This document shows, one piece after another, positions 43,263 through 54,586 of a DNA stretch of 64,000 bases. A program made the translations under genes and the position numbers. The notes under the pieces were generated by a model that was given only the letters and a program-made list of their open reading frames with translations, was not told the DNA's origin and searched no databases. Source of the DNA: Pleurostoma richardsiae. Taxonomy: Eukaryota > Ascomycota > Sordariomycetes > Calosphaeriales > Pleurostomataceae. The stretch is from positions 124,001 through 188,000 of the forward strand of contig JANBVO010000013.1 in NCBI GenBank assembly GCA_030052745.1, read 5' to 3'. Every line of letters begins with the position of its first letter. Within the stretch, counting starts at the first letter, position 1.

Positions 43263-43666
43263 ATGGGGCGTGGCCGGCGATCTTGAATGGAGGGGCGGGA
43301 GATAATTCACCCATTTCGAGGGGAAAAGTTGATCATAGCATTAGGCGCAACGTTCGTCCTCCAGCTGGGTACGCAGCGGAGGATGCTAATAGACTTAAGG
43401 AGCTTGGGCATCTTGCACGAAATCTCTAGCAATGACCATATCTGGCACCGAGTACTTAAGAGTGAGCAGTAACTTTCACGAGATGCCGCTCTAGAGTAAA
43501 CATGATATACCACACCCCAGTTTGACAGCCCCGTCGGTCTTATCATACATGCATGCACTGAAACCCCCTGTATGCCATCCTGTCTCCAGTGGATATCATC
43601 CAAATGCACAAACCAGAAGTAGATCCAAACGACTCATCGCTATGACCAACCAAATGAGAAATACAC
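43263..43666. other. Convergent 3' intergenic region (FPPS / RA-PH protein)
   Basis: 404 bp between converging stop codons. Moderately AT-rich; expected 3' UTRs only. Confidence 0.45.
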
Positions 43667-46600
43667 TCATGACCGCATCGTCCCGCTCCTGGTCCTCGAC
43701 GCCCCAGAGGCGCTCCCATCCCTCCCGCCCAGCAGCGGAAACGCCCGGCTCCCGCCGCCCTCCTCCCCTCCCAGCCCCTGCAGCAGCGGCACGGGCGGCG
43801 CCGCTCCAGACCGACTAGTCATCGTCGCCGCCCTCCCCCTGTTGTGCGCCGCCGCGGCGCCGCCGCTAGTCCCGGGCCTCCGCACCGACGCCGACGACCG
43901 AGACACCCCGCCGGCGGCGGCTCCGGCTCCTCCTCCTCCGGCGTCCTCCCTGCGCAGGAGCCTCTGCGTGGCGGCCGCCAGCTCGGCGTCGTCCTGCGAC
44001 CGCCGCGGCTGCCACGTGCTGCCGGCCAGGTCCACGAGTGGGACCCCCGCGGGGGCGTGCACGCCGCGGCCGCGGCCCTCGCGCGACCACTGCGGCGCCT
44101 CCCTGAACTCGGGCTCGAAGCTGAGGAGCGGCTCGGGCGGCTGCTGCCGCGACGAGGAGGAGGCGCTGCGCTTCTCGGAGGTGTTGGCGGCCGCCGCGGA
44201 GGCGATGGCGGTGGCGGGCCGGTGGGGGTGGTGCAGATGGTGGGAGGCGGAGGAGGACGGGGGAGAGTGGTGGGAGGAAGAGGGCGGGGCGGCGGCGCTG
44301 AGGGGGAATTGGCGGGCCGTCTTGGTCCGCGCGGAGTGTTCGAGCGCTGAGGGGAACCAGCCTGCCGGCTCGGCGGGTTCGGGGGCTGCTGCTGACCGCG
44401 TCGTCTTGGTGGACGGTCTGCGGTTCGGCAGCTGGGGTTCTTCCGCGGAGGGTTCTTTCCTGTGGGTTACCGCTGCTGGCATCGCCGGCGCTCGTGTGGA
44501 CGGCATGCGATTGAGCAGTGAGGGACCCTCTGTGAAAGGTTCTTCGCTATGTGCTGCTGGTGCCGCCGCTGCCTTGGTAGATGCTCTACGGTTGAGGAGG
44601 GAGGGCCCTTCGGTGAAGGCTGATTCCTTGAGTGTGGCATCATCAGTCTGCGCCTCTCGCTTCTTCTCCTCGTATAAGTCGCCCAGAAGGCCCGTCGCGG
44701 AGAACTCTCGAGCCGTGCCGGCGGGCGCTGCAACACCTGCTTTCCGAACGAGGGTTGAGTGGATGTCCCGGCTGGGTCGGGAGAAGTGACGCGTAGCAGG
44801 CGCCCTAGCGGCCTGCTCTCTGCCTACGTCGACAGAAGCCCTTTCCCGTCCCGTAGCGGCAGCGGCAGCATTAGACCTTGGGCTGACGATCTCCGCAGAC
44901 ATCTTGTGCCCGTGGGCGCCATCGTTGGAAAGCGACGGGCGGCTGACGGAGCTGCTGTTCGCCTTATGCCTGCTCGGAGAGCCCATCGACTCGACCGCCT
45001 GCGCCCCCGTCTTCTTGGGCGTGGCAGCACCGCCCTGCAGCCTCCGGTTGACGAGGTACCAGCTGCGCCAGGCGTGCACGGCGGCGTAGAACCGCTGCGC
45101 GACGGTGGTGTCCTCGGTGCAGAAGAAGTGCACGAAGTGGTCGAGGCTCTCGAACAGCGTCGTCTTCTGCTGGCTCTTGACGGCGAAGCAATGCTTCTTG
45201 GGCGGCTTGAGGTGCTTGCGCATCTGCGCCTCGGTCGGCGTGTAGATGTCGAAGTCGGACAGGTGGCAGAGGCTCACCGTGTCCTTGTCGGAGAGGTTAG
45301 CGTCCGGCTTCCGCGAGCTGAGAACCTGCCCGTCGCTCTCCTGAAGAGTGATGTAGCGTTTGCTCCACTTGCCCGGCCGGTTGCTGTGGTACAGCTGCAG
45401 GACCACGCCGGGCGGCGGTTCCTGTGTCCTCCGGACGGACGACAGCTCCAGGTCTTTGTCTCGCTCGGAGGCGTCCGATGGAAGCACCAGTAGCGAGTTC
45501 TGCGTGTCGCGGTCCCAGGAGTTGAGCACGTCTCGTATGCGCTCGTAGCGGCGCAGCCGTCGCTCCAGTCCCAGCGGCCCGTAGTGTTCTATCACGATAC
45601 CACTGGCAGTATTAATCGGCTGGTTCATCATGTCTGAGCACTGGAAGAGGACATCGACTACTGTTGTGTCGGCAACAACAGCGAGACTAAACGATGACTG
45701 CCGGCAGCGGACATGCACACGCTGGTTCTCTTGTCAGCAAAGCACAACGTCTAACAGTAAAAGGGGCTTGCGCGAATGCCACTCACCCGTTCCCCAGAGT
45801 TACTAGCAGAAATGGGTGCATCCGTGCGAGGCACGACAACTCTCCCGTCGGGCTCAACACTCATAGACTTCCTAGGCGCGGCGACCGGCTCAGAGTGCTT
45901 CACACGATGGCCGGGGGCTGCGTCTTGCGTTGGGGTAGCCAACGGCGGGGAGAGGGGAGACGGTTGTTGCTGCGTCCTTCCCCTCCTCGTCAGAAAGGAG
46001 AAGCGCTCTAGGACGGGGCTCCTCGGTTTGTGCTGCTGAGGCGGTGGCGCTCTCTGCGTGGCCGCTTCAAGCTGCGCCTGGAGCCGCTCCAGGTCCTTGC
46101 GCTTCTGTTCGGCCAGGAGGGATTCGGCGTCGAGCCGTCGACCTTCGTCTTCATCGTAGAGCGCGCTCTCTTGTTCCACCTTCCGGCGCGACGCTCGCGG
46201 GCTCTCCGGCGATCCCTCGTCGCCTCGCCACTCACTCCCCTGATGCCTCCTGCCCTCTGTGGGAGACTCGCCGGCGACCTCCGCTGGGGCGGGAGGCGCC
46301 TTATGCAGCCTCCGAGTCTGGGGCCCGTAGTCCCGTCGCGGCCCCGCCTCTATGGTGGTAGTAACACTGGGAACATCCTCATAACCCGCGTCCATTTCTC
46401 CTGCGTTTTGCGGCCCCTGCGCGAGAGGCGGCACGGGAGGCACGGCCGGTGCCGAGCCAGAGACAGCGCCGGCTTCATCGGCCTTGGGCCGCCTCCTGTA
46501 CCGCGAGCCGAAGACCGACTTTAGAGATGCGACAGTCCCGTTTCCCTTGGGCGGGCTCTCCCTCATGGCCGTGGCGTCAATTGACTTCCTCGGCTGCGGC

Positions 46601-46683
46601 GCGCGGGTCGCTCCCCTCAGGCTGCGGTAGCGGGAAAGCGTCGGCGGTTCCGTGGGGGCAGTGACGCCTACGCCTGCTGACAT
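43667..46683 (-). CDS. Large RA-PH domain scaffold protein (MRL-like layout)
   Basis: Two exons: 46683-45787 and 45721-43667, 2952 nt, 983 residues. The N-terminal 300 residues are basic and Ser/Pro-rich, with one predicted coiled-coil segment (AESLLAEQKRKDLERLQAQL). The junction creates RRVHVRCRQSSFSLAVVADT, the start of a Ras-association fold (about 298-385). A PH domain follows at about 405-525: VVLQLYHSNRPGKWSKRYIT, then HCFAVKSQQKTTLFESLDHF, ending in the conserved Trp of HAWRSWYLVNRR. The RA-PH tandem is the core of MRL adaptors (lamellipodin/RIAM, Pico), which link Ras-family GTPases and phosphoinositides to actin; that role is inference here. The C-terminal 450 residues are low complexity, with internal repeats of a GPSLLNRR motif (near 360, 388 and, weaker, 415). 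Intron 1 (GTGAGT donor) is 65 nt. Confidence 0.87.
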
Positions 46684-47816
46684 GGCCGCGGTCTGTCTCC
46701 TGCCTTAGTTTCTCATGAACCTCGTCTCTCATGCGAAACACGGTTCTGAACTTCGGCACAGGGGGGGATGGGGGGCGCGGCTGGCGTTTTAACGTTATCG
46801 CGGCTGGCGTTTGCGGGATGATGTGCAGAGCCACTGCAGTAGCGAAGCAGATCTCCCGGCGCCTCACAAACCGGCTCGCCTGGTGCGATAAGATCGAGCA
46901 GTTCGTCTGATAAGATGCTGTGTTCCCCGGCGATCCTGATCCAACAACCCCTGCGCTTTTCTTGTCTCGTCTTTGCGTGTCTCGGAGGCGTTCCCTGCTC
47001 AGCTCGCTGTGTTTTGCTTTCCTGCGTGTGTTGGGCTCCAAAACAGCCGCGCCTGAGCATTCCGGTCCTCAGGGGGGGAAACGGACGACGAATGCGCGCA
47101 CGAGGGAGACAGGAGCTGAAGAGGTACGTCACTGCATCCCTGTTCTGAAATTGGAGGCCCGAAAGTCAAGAGGTTGGGGGCGACTGGGTCGAGGGATGCT
47201 CTGTTGGTCTCGCACCAGCAGGGGAGGGCATCGGATCATGAATTATTGCTCTTGTACGATCAGTTCAGGCATCTCGCTGCTCCCTTTGTGTGTGTAACCA
47301 ACCACCTGCGGAAAAAATAAATAAAAAATAAAAAAGATGGAAAAGCCGGGACAGACTTCTATGATTCGCATATCTACCACACTACACGTGTATTACCGGC
47401 GCAGCGCAGGGGCAAGACGAAGAGGCGGGCTGGCTTGCACTGAAATTTCCAGGGACCCTGCATCGCGCTTTTAGGCACTTTGTACATGCAGCAAGCCGGA
47501 CCTCTGAAACGCTGGGTCTTGCCGTTCAACCCTGGGGGGCCCGCATTCCGCTGTCACAGGGGCTCCCCCTGGCCTCTCTTTCTTCCTCTTCCGCCGCGTG
47601 ACAGTCGAACTCCCGCAATGGCGGGCTGCGCTAATCAAGCCACAAACGAGGTCTCGATGATGTGACTGGAAGCAACCGAGATGGCTTTTCGCATCGGAGA
47701 GTTTAAATGCCATTGAGGCGTCTTTGTCTTGTGCAATTCTGACGTCTTCTCCGAGTCGGTTCAGGTGTTGGCAGCAGCCGGTTGGCGGTGGTCATCATAT
47801 TTTGGGTGTCTGTCAA
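46684..47816. other. Intergenic: RA-PH gene promoter and 3' side of the MAT2B-like gene
   Basis: 1133 bp. An A-rich run (47311-47338) is the only low-complexity element. It is not preceded by a recognisable retroelement. ORFs up to 154 codons look like chance. Confidence 0.4.
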
Positions 47817-48964
47817 TTACTTCCTGAATGCCCTCACCTCACGTCTCCACCACCCCTTGAAATCCTGCGTGGAGACATCGATGCCCAGGTCCTTCAGCGC
47901 CTTCGTGCTCAGGTGGCAGTCGTAGGGCCGCTGCACACTCGCACCCGGATCATTACCCTGCGTGTTCGCCTCGATGCCGTCGATGGGCAGCCCCATGATC
48001 TCGCCGAACAGCTGGCAGATCTCGTACTTGGTGTAGCGGTCCTCGCTCGAGAACTGCAGGATCCGCGGCAGGCTGCTCTTGTCTGCAGTCTCAAGGTACT
48101 TGACCGCAATGTCTGCGACAGGGTCAGTCAGGTCGGATGTTCGCTCGAGCGGATAATGAAATGCAAACGTACCTTGGCACACCCTGCCCACGTCCTCCGT
48201 GTTCGTCGGATACCTCAGCGACCAGTGATCCATCTTGACCTTCTGCCCTCCCCCGCCCTGCGCCTTCCACACCGCGTCCATCAGCACGTTGACCGCGCTC
48301 TCCGCCGGCACCTCCGCCGACCCGTACAGCACCGGCACCCGCAGCACGACGCCCAGCCCCAGCCGGCCCACCTCCTCGTACGCGCCCAGCACGGCCCGCT
48401 CGCCGTCCAGCTTCGTCTGCCCGTACAGGTTGGTCGGCCCCGTGGGAGCGTCCGCCTCGTACGGTGCCTCGCCGGGCCGCCCGGGGAACACGTAGTCGGT
48501 TGAGATGTAGATCAGCAGGGCGGACCGTGCGGCGCACAGGCGCGCCAGCGCCCGCGAGGCCTCGACGTTGAGCTGCCGCGTGCCCTCCGGGTCCTTGTCG
48601 ACCTTGTCCGGGAAGCGGTTGGCGGCGCCTGGTAAGGGGCTGTTAGTCCAGACAGGGGAGTAGAGGAGCGCTGCCTGTGGTCGCCTGCTTACAGTGCACA
48701 ACTACTTGAGGCCTGCGTATCGTGTTAGAACCGTGCTCTGTAAACAATCTCCCAGTCGGGAGATGCGCCAGGTACATACTTGGTTGCATCGAGAGCTGCC
48801 TCTACTTCAGCGGCATTGGCCAGGTCGACCTTGAGGATGGACGTGCCGTCAGCTCGAGAGAAGCCCGTGCCTTTCACGGGCCAGTCCTTCCTCTGGAAGG
48901 CCCTCACGACCTGCCTGCCGAGCAGACCGGTGGCCCCGGTCACCAGAGCTGTCTTCTCAGCCAT
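47817..48964 (-). CDS. MAT2B-like / RmlD-family NAD(P)-binding protein
   Basis: Relative of the regulatory beta subunit of methionine adenosyltransferase and of dTDP-4-dehydrorhamnose reductase. Four exons: 48964-48780, 48712-48693 (only 20 nt), 48628-48173 and 48112-47817, 957 nt, 318 residues. The Rossmann motif TGATGLLGRQV is at residues 9-19. The microexon supplies the strand VVVHC that leads into CAANRFPDKVDKDP, the family's 'hCAAxRxPD' segment. The SDR-type pair YGQTK is at 137-141, after STDYVFPG. The C-terminal RmlD motifs are LRVPVLYG and RPYDCHLSTKALKDLGID. Skipping the microexon would shift the frame. Yeast lacks this protein but filamentous fungi keep it. Whether it binds S-adenosylmethionine synthetase is inferred from the family. 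Confidence 0.9.
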
Positions 48965-49424
48965 TTTCTCAGTCCTTCTCCCCAAAGCAGTGGTTAGATT
49001 CTTGAGGTATATGTTACGTAGTCTCTCTGTATACTGGGTAAGGTGACTTTCAATGAGCACACACGCACTTGAGCTACCCCTCCAAGTCTGGACGAAGAAA
49101 GCACACCTCGAGGTGGGGCAATCGGAGGGGAGCTGCCCGTCTCACAATTGATCTTGAGCCCAGACGTCATCCGACCATATCCGTGTATTTCGATATTCTT
49201 CCCCAATGCAATGCAAACTCGATCTGAGTCCCTCGACCGTGGGCCTCGTCTGACTTAAGTCTACGTCTTCATCCATGTACCCCCGGCAGAACAAGGACCT
49301 TGTACAGGCAGACAATGCTTTTCCCCCGCTCGCAGTAAAGAAACAAACCGTCCTTCCTCAATGACCCATAGGTACCAGAAATCACTTTTCACGATGCAAC
49401 AGACAGGTAGACTACATCCCACCC
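48965..49424. other. Intergenic: MAT2B-like promoter / RRM-gene 3' region
   Basis: 460 bp in tandem orientation. Nothing specific recognised. Confidence 0.4.
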
Positions 49425-50518
49425 TCAGACCTCCGCCTGGGCCTCCGCTCCGTTGCGGAACCTGTCCCACCCGCTGAACGCGTTGGCCGGCCTCTCCCTC
49501 GGCCGGCGCGCCTCGCCCTTGGCTACGCCGACCCGCAGGCTCCCGTCGCGGAACGGCTTGCCGTCCAGTGCCGCCAGGGCCGCGAGCGCGTCCTCCGCCG
49601 TCGCGAGGTCCACGAAGCAGTAGTAGTGGTTGCCCGGCTTGCCCTGCGTTGAGGGGTGCGGCGCGATGGGCTTGCTGACAGCCTCGCTGCGATCAAATCC
49701 CCTGTTAGACGGGAGGGTGTTCATGGTGATGTTAGGGGGGTTGGAAGGAAGAAAGGACAAGAGAAGGCCACTTACACCGCGAACTGGCCGAACAGGCCGC
49801 GCATCTCTTGCTCGCACTCCTCCTGCGTCTCGATCATCGGCAGACCCCCAACGTAGAGCCGCCTCTTCTCCTCCGCCGCGCCCTCCGCCGCCGGCGCCGC
49901 CTCCTCCCTCCGGCCGCCCGCCCGGTAACTCCCGCCGTCCCTCTCACCGCCGCGGTCCCCCCACCGCTGCGCCGGCCCCGCGCCGCCGTCCCTGGCCCTC
50001 CTCTCGAAGCCCTCGCCGCCGCGGCCCTCCTGCTGCAGCCCCTGCTGCCCGGCCGCCCTCCTCGGCTGGCACGGTCCGGCCTTGATCTGCCGGTCCAGCA
50101 GGCTCACGCCGGCCAGCGCCTCCAGCGCCCGGTCCGCCGTCGCCTTGTCACCGAACTCGGCGAAGCAGTAGCCCGGGTTGCGGCCCGACAGCGCGTCCAC
50201 GCTGATGTGCACCTTCTCGAAGCCCGCGAACCCCTGCTCCCGCAGCAGGCGCTCTACGTCCTCGGCGCCGGCCGAGTACGGCAGGTTGCCCAGGTAGATG
50301 CGGCGGCCCTCCGCGGCGGCGGCGTCGTCACCACCAACACCGCCGGCGCTGCGGCCGCCGGAGGAGGAGGCGCTGTTCCCCCAGCGGACCGGGCGAGGGG
50401 AGTTGGAGTCCCGCCACGCTGGCCGGTTGCTCGACGAGGGCGTGCCAGAGGGCGAGGCGGCGCCGCCGCGCCAGTTTGCGGCGGAGCGCCAGACGGGTGA
50501 CTGTGCTTCTTCGGACAT
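49425..50518 (-). CDS. Two-RRM RNA-binding protein with RGG/Arg-rich linker
   Basis: Two exons: 50518-49776 and 49686-49425, 1005 nt, 334 residues. The N-terminal 70 residues are Ser/Trp/Arg-rich and repeat short SPxWR-like words. RRM1 has RNP2 IYLGNL at 74-79 and RNP1 NPGYCFAEF at about 114-122. An Arg/Gly-rich linker (about 150-215) follows. RRM2 has RNP2 LYVGGL at 221-226 and RNP1 HYYCFVDL after the intron. The splice (GTAAGT donor) restores the RRM2 alpha-beta order, joining GLFGQFAV to EAVSKPIAPH. A short C-terminal tail includes GWDRFRNG. The layout is like fungal mRNA-binding or ribosome-assembly RRM proteins, but I cannot name a specific orthologue. Confidence 0.88.
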
Positions 50519-51480
50519 TGTGTGACTGATTTACAGGCCTGTTGTAGGTGATGAAGGTCTGTATGAAGGGTGAGGCTCTCACTCTCTAATTAAGTGAAAT
50601 TTTCCTAGGGTGGATTAGGTACTTCTGGGCACTTTTTTTATTTGGTGAGATTTCGTCTGTCGGTGAGAGCCAGGAGTCCGAAGGGGCGGGAGCTAAGAAA
50701 GTCCCCGGGCGAAGTCTAAGGCCCAGCAGAGTGATTTGAGATATGAGAGACGGGTGATTCTTCTGGAAATAGTTACGAGGGACTATTACTCCTGCTGACT
50801 TGGTTAATCTCCCTTGGGAAATTTTTCTCTTTTTCCCCCCCTTGCGGTGTGTAGACTCGATTGGAGGAGCGGCAAGGCAGGCAGGCGGACTCTGACACGG
50901 AGCAGGGGTGCTCCTAGCGGTGACCTACTATGTAGATGCTCAAGAGTAAGCGTGTCCCAATTCTCTAAACCTACTTTGCCTACCTAGGCATATACGTAGC
51001 TCCTCTCGCAACAGAGCTTGAAAGAGGATGGACAGTCGTGGAGTAACGAGTTGCTCAATGATGCCTGGATAAAAACATACGCAGGATGCCCTGGGACTCG
51101 GTTCGGTTAGGGGTATCAATTCGATTCAATTCATCAATCCTTATGTGCCTGCGCGATGCTTCCGCGCGGTCCTTTTCGATGCCGTCGACCTAACGGAAGA
51201 CCATCTATACATGTAATACAACTCAACAATGTGAGGCTGAAGCCTAACCGGCCCGCGATGTCCCTGTGATGATCGGCCGTCTCTCATGGTCGGCACATTG
51301 GCCGGCTCCCTGGCCCTAACCGACAGCTAGAATCCTAGCCGTGCTTCAACCCATGCAAAGCAATGCTGCAAAAAACCGAAACACGGCATTTCTTAAGAGT
51401 CGCGTCTATTGCCTACCGTTATACGTCGTAAACTGCATGGTCATGATGAAATCAGCATTCGCGATCGTCTTCGGTGATGA
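50519..51480. other. Intergenic: RRM-gene promoter and 3' side of the UIM-protein gene
   Basis: 962 bp. Contains a near-palindromic TGCCTACCTAGGCA at about 50978-50991, related to the intergenic CCTAGG motif family, and CT-rich sequence near the RRM gene leader. No gene signal seen. Confidence 0.4.
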
Positions 51481-54400
51481 CTAGTCGGTATGGTGATCCT
51501 CGGGCGGGATCTCCATGTCCATATCCATGATCGAGGTTGTCTTGTCCGGCGCGGGGCCATTGCCCGATCGTACCACGAAAGGAGAGCCGCCTCGCTCCTG
51601 CATCTCCGGTCCCTTGGCGAGAGTCTCGTCCATCACAACCTCTTGAGCTCTGGTCTCTGCTGGGCGGCCATGCTCTCCATCGAGCGAGACATTAGCAAGT
51701 CTGACCGACTCACGACCCATCGTAGGGGACTCGACTTCTGCTCCATTTGTGGCTTCCGCATAGGGTGGAGGAGCAGCGTGCTCTTGCTCGGTGGCGAGAG
51801 CTATCTCGGCAGGACCCGCCACGTTGACCAAGGAATCCATCTCGGTGCCGAGGATAGCTCCGTCACCAGCATGGAAGGGGTCCGATTCGAAAGGCGCATC
51901 CCGTTCGTAGTCGCTTACATCGCCAAGGGACGCCCGGTTTGTATTCATAGAGTCCATACTATCGGCCCTGTCTCTGTGCTGTTTCTTAAAAGGTGACTGA
52001 GGCAATATCTTATTAGCACCGCGCTTCCGGTCCCGCGAGTTGTCCTCGATGACCTCTTCGATGAGTTCCTGCTTGAAGAGGCGGTTGTCAAACTTGACAA
52101 AAGTCTGCGAGAAGTTAGTATGGAAAGCTTCAGGGAGCGACTCTGGTATGGCTTACCTGGAGAGCACTTGATAAGGGGAGAGCCTCAGCCTGCATTGCCC
52201 CATCTGTGGCGTAGATGAGGTAAGGCTTCTTGTCGCCTTCAGTGCAAGCTGCCTCGACCACTTTCTCAAAGGTAGTTTTCTATTTAAGGTGTTAAGCATG
52301 GGTCGGCGGAAGGAAGAAAGACTTGTAACAGGAAAGGTGAAGGAAATCTTACCTCTGCCTTGACAGGATCCTGATCCTCCGCAATATAAGCAAGCTTCCA
52401 CCACTGCTCTGCCGCCTCCGCCGTCTGGGAGTCGTCCTCTAACTGGAGCAAGTCTGGCTCCACGCTTCGGCACAGGTAGACAATATCTGGCGACGTGGCC
52501 ACGCCCCGAAGAGTGTATTTGTGCTTGGGATTCCTCTCCGGATTGGGCGAAGGAGCCGTAAGCTCTGAATGCGATTTCTTGAGCAGAGCCAGAACTGCTC
52601 TTTTCTCGCGCTCAAGTTCTGAATCACGATAAGTTAAATACCATAACGAATATGTCGTGACAGCAACTTACTGGCGAGTTTTTCACCGATAACTGCTAGC
52701 CGCTGCTTGTATGTCTTGATGTGCGTCTTGTAGTGTTTGACGACCTTCTCCTCGTCTTCGTTCAGCTGGACATTTGCGATGTTTGACAGGGTGGCGAGAT
52801 AGGGAGAGCTCGCGTCTCCCGCCTCCTCGTGCTGTCTCCAGAGCGCCTTTCCCTTGACCTGTCGAATTCTGTCCTCATCCCGGGCAATGACTCTCTTTAT
52901 CATATTTATGTGATCCCGCTCGGTTCCATCTTCGGGGTCAATCCACTTTGTGATACGGCGCTCGAGTTCCTTCGCTTTCGCTAGCGCCAGATATCCCATG
53001 CGCTTGGTGTTCTGGATAGACCGTGCCTTCTGCTCGTTCTCCTTCAGGTATCTATCAATGTAGAATACGCGTGGGATATCGATCGGTTGGGCAACACCAT
53101 TGATGCGCATGATCTGGACGTCAGCCGCGTCGGTGAGGTACGCCATCTTTAGCGGCTCATCGTCTGCATCTGAAGCAGCTGTGTCAATCCAGAAGACGAG
53201 GTCCCACAGGTCATAGAGGTTGGTGGCCATCTCTGGCTGTTCTCTTGGCACGTTCAGCTCGAGGATACCGTACTCATCCTGCGACTCCACCTCCGGATCT
53301 TTCTTCAGCGACAGAATGTCGACGCGGTTCCAAAGAGGCATCTCCACGTCGACATGGGCTTCCAAATTAAGCTTTCGGAGAAACATCGTCTCCACGGGAG
53401 TGTCCCAGGTTGTACGAAGGCAGCTGAGACTGCTGAGAGAATCAGCCGTACCGTAGCTTCGGTCTGTCGCGTCCAAGAAGGCGATAAGACGATGGGTCTC
53501 CTCGTAGAAATTTGGTTCCGTTTCAGCTTGTTGCTGACCTTCTTCTGACCGGACTGGTGGTGAAAGGATAGGTTGGCCTTTCCACCATTCACTGTTGTGG
53601 CCGTAGCTTGCAGGGGTCGTACCAGAACGGAGGAGAGCGTTGCGGGCGGCGGGTATTTCGTGGAGTACCGTCAAAAGCTGGCCCAAGCGGTTCCTCTCCC
53701 AGCCAGAGTTACGGCACTTCAGAAAAGCAGGGACACCAGGTTCGCGTTTCCTTGCTGATGGGGTAGGCTCGGTGGCATCTTTGACCACGGGGATCATAGC
53801 CCACTGATTCTGGTCATAATCAGGTCTAGTGGCGGGTCCGAAGAATGGCAAGTTGGTATCTGCTTGGGTAACGCCCACCTCCTGAGAAGGAGACGCACCG
53901 CCCGACACAGCGACAGATTCGGCAATGGCTCGTTGTAGATCTTCATCCTCCTCTGCTTTGGTGCTCGGCACGCCTGCTCTAACAGTTAGCCCTGGAACTC
54001 CCACTCGGTCGCGGTGAAAAAGTACCAGCTGCACTGTCTACAGTCCAGTCAACCATCTTACCCAGAGGGGACCTGTTGTTCGCTCGCGAAGGTGGTCGGG
54101 AAGGGGCAGTGAAGTGTTCGTTGGGGGAAACGCCGTGAAGGACTTGGGTGTCGTCAGCGGGATGGACATTGAACACTACAAAATTCAGCTTGTTAGCAAG
54201 GTTCATCCAAATGAGATGAGAGACCTACAGATGCCAGCAGAATTGTTGCCATCCCTATCCTGTGTCCAAGCTGACTCGTCCCAGGTATACTGCTTTCGGA
54301 ACTGTCCAAGGTGGTAAGTTGCGGTCGGGAATCAAAGGCGTGACAGGGTTGCCGCCATACCTTAGTCTCATCTTCGAAAAACTCGTTGACCACTGCTTCA

Positions 54401-54586
54401 TAGCTGTTGTTCTTGCGCTGAGGAAAGAGACGTTGTTAGCGACAAGGGTTATGCGCGCAGGCCGAGTCGGAGCCCGCGTGCTGCGACGAGACGAACCTGC
54501 AACGCTGCGATGACCAGATGACGGTCCCGGGCAGGATCCAGGCCTGTGAAGTCGCAGACTTGCAAGATGTCCTCCTCGTTCGCCAT
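51481..54586 (-). CDS. UBA/UIM protein resembling a catalytically dead USP-type deubiquitinase
   Basis: Eight exons: 54586-54497, 54417-54361, 54301-54229, 54175-54026, 53973-52672, 52618-52353, 52279-52157 and 52104-51481, 2685 nt, 894 residues. It starts MANEEDILQVCDFTGLDPAR, then RKNNSYEAVVNEFFEDETK: a UBA-like three-helix unit at residues 1-50. A ubiquitin-interacting motif EDEDLQRAIAESV lies at about 130-146. At about 200-240, GVPAFLKCRNSGWERNRLGQ plus LLTVLHEIPAARNALL follows the pattern of a USP Cys box (GLxNLGNTCYxNSxLQxLxxIPxFRxxLL), but the catalytic Cys position is not Cys. Coiled-coil-rich sequence fills 400-560. The C-terminal 170 residues are acidic and disordered. The layout recalls USP25/USP28 (UBA-like, UIM, USP). 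Eight exons is the most in this window; every junction keeps frame. Confidence 0.82.

Noticed and set aside
42423-43310. 295-codon ORF antisense to the FPP synthase gene
   Set aside because: Leu/Val/Glu-rich shadow produced by the extreme C/G bias at third codon positions of the real gene; no domain.
44759-45493. 244-codon + strand ORF opposite the RA-PH gene
   Set aside because: Antisense shadow of a GC-biased coding exon; composition dominated by Arg/Leu/Val with no motif.
47311-47338. A-rich run suggestive of a retroelement tail
   Set aside because: No element body, target-site duplication or internal promoter next to it; simple A-rich spacer.
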